64,000 nucleotides of DNA. It comes from Pseudomonas coleopterorum (GTDB lineage Bacteria > Pseudomonadota > Gammaproteobacteria > Pseudomonadales > Pseudomonadaceae). The number at the start of each line of letters is the position of its first letter. The stretch's first letter is position 1. This document shows positions 63,175 through 64,000 of the stretch, piece after piece. Location of the stretch: contig NZ_FNTZ01000001.1 in the NCBI RefSeq assembly GCF_900105555.1, positions 2,108,001 to 2,172,000 on the forward strand. The letters run 5' to 3'. The notes beneath the pieces are model-generated. The model searched no databases and was not told the origin of the DNA. It was given only the letters and a program-made list of their open reading frames with translations. The translations under genes were made by a program, and so were the position numbers.

Positions 63175-64000
63175 ATGCCTGTCCTGTTTCCTTTGCGCCG
63201 CGATCGGCGCGCCTTGCAACAATTGCTGTCCGCCCTCACTCAGGGTACCGAACCTCAGCTGCAAGGGTGTGCCGCCGCCCCGGCAGTCAATCGCGCCCTG
63301 GACGCTGTCAATCAATCCCGCAGCCACGCCGAAACACGGATTGCCGCCCTCGAAGCGGAACTCGAAACCGCCCGCGAACTGTTGCGCGAAACCGAACAGG
63401 CGGCCCGTGCCCACGAGGTCAGATTCGACCTGGTCAACTGCGCCTCCAGCGAAGGCTTGTGGGACATGGAGGTCGTGGCCGGCGACCCGGTCAATCCCAA
63501 CAATCGCTTCTGGTGGTCGCAGCAGTTGCGCAACCTGCTGGGTTTCAACGACGAGCGTGATTTCCCGAACGTGCTGGCCAGTTGGGCAGATCGCCTGCAT
63601 CCGCAGGACAAGCAAGCGACGCTGGATGCCTTCGCACGTCACCTCAACGACAAATCAGGCCACACGCCATACAAGGTCAAGAATCGCCTGGCGATGAAAG
63701 ACGGCAGCTACCGCTGGTTCTACGCTCAGGGCGAGACCCTGCGCGATGTCCAGGGCCAACCTGTGCGGGTCGCCGGCTCGTTGCGCGACATTCACGATGA
63801 GCTGCAACGGGACCACGAGCACGAAGTCATCATCACGCGGTTCGAACTGGCTCGCGAGATGCTGTCCGATGGCCTCTGGGACATGGAAGTGATCGCTGGG
63901 GATCCGGTCAACCCGAAGAATCCCTTCTGGTGGTCGACGCAATTTCGCAGGCTGCTGGGCTTCGAAACCGTCGAAGAGTTCCCCGATGTACTCGATAGCT
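63175..64000 (+). CDS. Sensor protein with tandem duplicated PAS domains (3' part outside the window)
   Basis: The frame is open to the window end (275 codons seen). The start is taken as the ATG at 63175; an in-frame ATG at 63139 is an alternative. A short helical, coiled-coil-prone leader (AETRIAALEAELETARELLRETEQAARAHE) is followed by two PAS domains that are near copies: SEGLWDMEVVAGDPVNPNN with FWWSQQLRNLLGF, and SDGLWDMEVIAGDPVNPKN with FWWSTQFRRLLGF, about 140 residues apart. This tandem PAS arrangement is common in cytoplasmic methyl-accepting chemotaxis proteins of Pseudomonas. The output domain is not visible, so an MCP, kinase or GGDEF protein is possible. Confidence 0.8.
   Translation, partial: MPVLFPLRRDRRALQQLLSALTQGTEPQLQGCAAAPAVNRALDAVNQSRSHAETRIAALEAELETARELLRETEQAARAHEVRFDLVNCASSEGLWDMEVVAGDPVNPNNRFWWSQQLRNLLGFNDERDFPNVLASWADRLHPQDKQATLDAFARHLNDKSGHTPYKVKNRLAMKDGSYRWFYAQGETLRDVQGQPVRVAGSLRDIHDELQRDHEHEVIITRFELAREMLSDGLWDMEVIAGDPVNPKNPFWWSTQFRRLLGFETVEEFPDVLDS

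Overview
The window is a 64-kb piece of a chromosome from a Pseudomonas-type gammaproteobacterium. Evidence for this is the high GC content, the RsmA/CsrA paralogues, the Bkd branched-chain dehydrogenase with the P. putida-type BkdA1 N-terminus, a Roc/Sad-like two-component locus, the tusDCBE-ybiB operon, and interspersed GTAG-type REP/REPIN palindromes. The species cannot be decided from the sequence. Gene density is high, and no rRNA, tRNA or CRISPR was seen.

Layout. 1-4.5 kb: end of a response-regulator protein, two CsrA paralogues flanking a small unknown gene, a GH15 glucoamylase-like enzyme coupled to an SDR dehydrogenase, and a tiny hydrophilic protein. 4.5-8.2 kb: DNA-topology and repair genes (short UvrA, topoisomerase IB). 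8.2-14.2 kb: a RocA/RocS/RocR-like signalling locus (LuxR-type regulator, very large EvgS-like hybrid kinase, REC-EAL protein with a decayed EAL site). 14.2-15.2 kb: nine REPIN units in a 104-bp tandem array. 15.2-17.8 kb: modABC molybdate importer with a ModE-like site. 17.8-20.4 kb: alkylation/quinone-damage operon yqjG-alkB-ada. 20.6-23 kb: tusDCBE-ybiB. 23-23.7 kb: a second REP array and a candidate small RNA. 23.7-26.7 kb: small membrane protein, diguanylate cyclase, D-2-hydroxyacid dehydrogenase. 26.8-28.1 kb: phage relic (Ogr-like zinc finger, CI-like repressor, holin-like protein). 28.3-34.3 kb: SulP transporter, aldo/keto reductase, bkdA1-bkdA2-bkdB without lpdV or bkdR. 34.6-37 kb: SAF-domain dehydrogenase and GT2 glycosyltransferase.

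37.8-42.6 kb holds the most unusual system: an operon of MBOAT O-acyltransferase, FkbH-like HAD-IIIC enzyme, free acyl carrier protein and a membrane-anchored SGNH-like protein. My inference is that FkbH loads a C3 glyceryl unit from 1,3-bisphosphoglycerate on the ACP and the two membrane enzymes transfer it to a surface glycan. A second EvgS-type hybrid kinase follows directly.

45.2-50 kb: EthD-domain protein, Tat-exported Gfo/Idh/MocA oxidoreductase, large MscS-family channel. 50.2-55.4 kb: a Pho-box-preceded pstSCAB operon whose usual phoU place is taken by a Fic-like protein lacking the catalytic His and by a small HAD protein. 55.4-60.6 kb: a PrpR-like sigma54 activator divergent from a sigma54 promoter driving a dehydrogenase, an RraA/HMG-aldolase-like enzyme and a CitMHS transporter, apparently a carboxylate-catabolic operon. 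60.7-64 kb: haloacid-dehalogenase-like, VOC and PfkB sugar-kinase genes, and the start of a sensor gene with tandem duplicated PAS domains.

Functional assignments rest on motif recognition in translated sequence, not on database searches.
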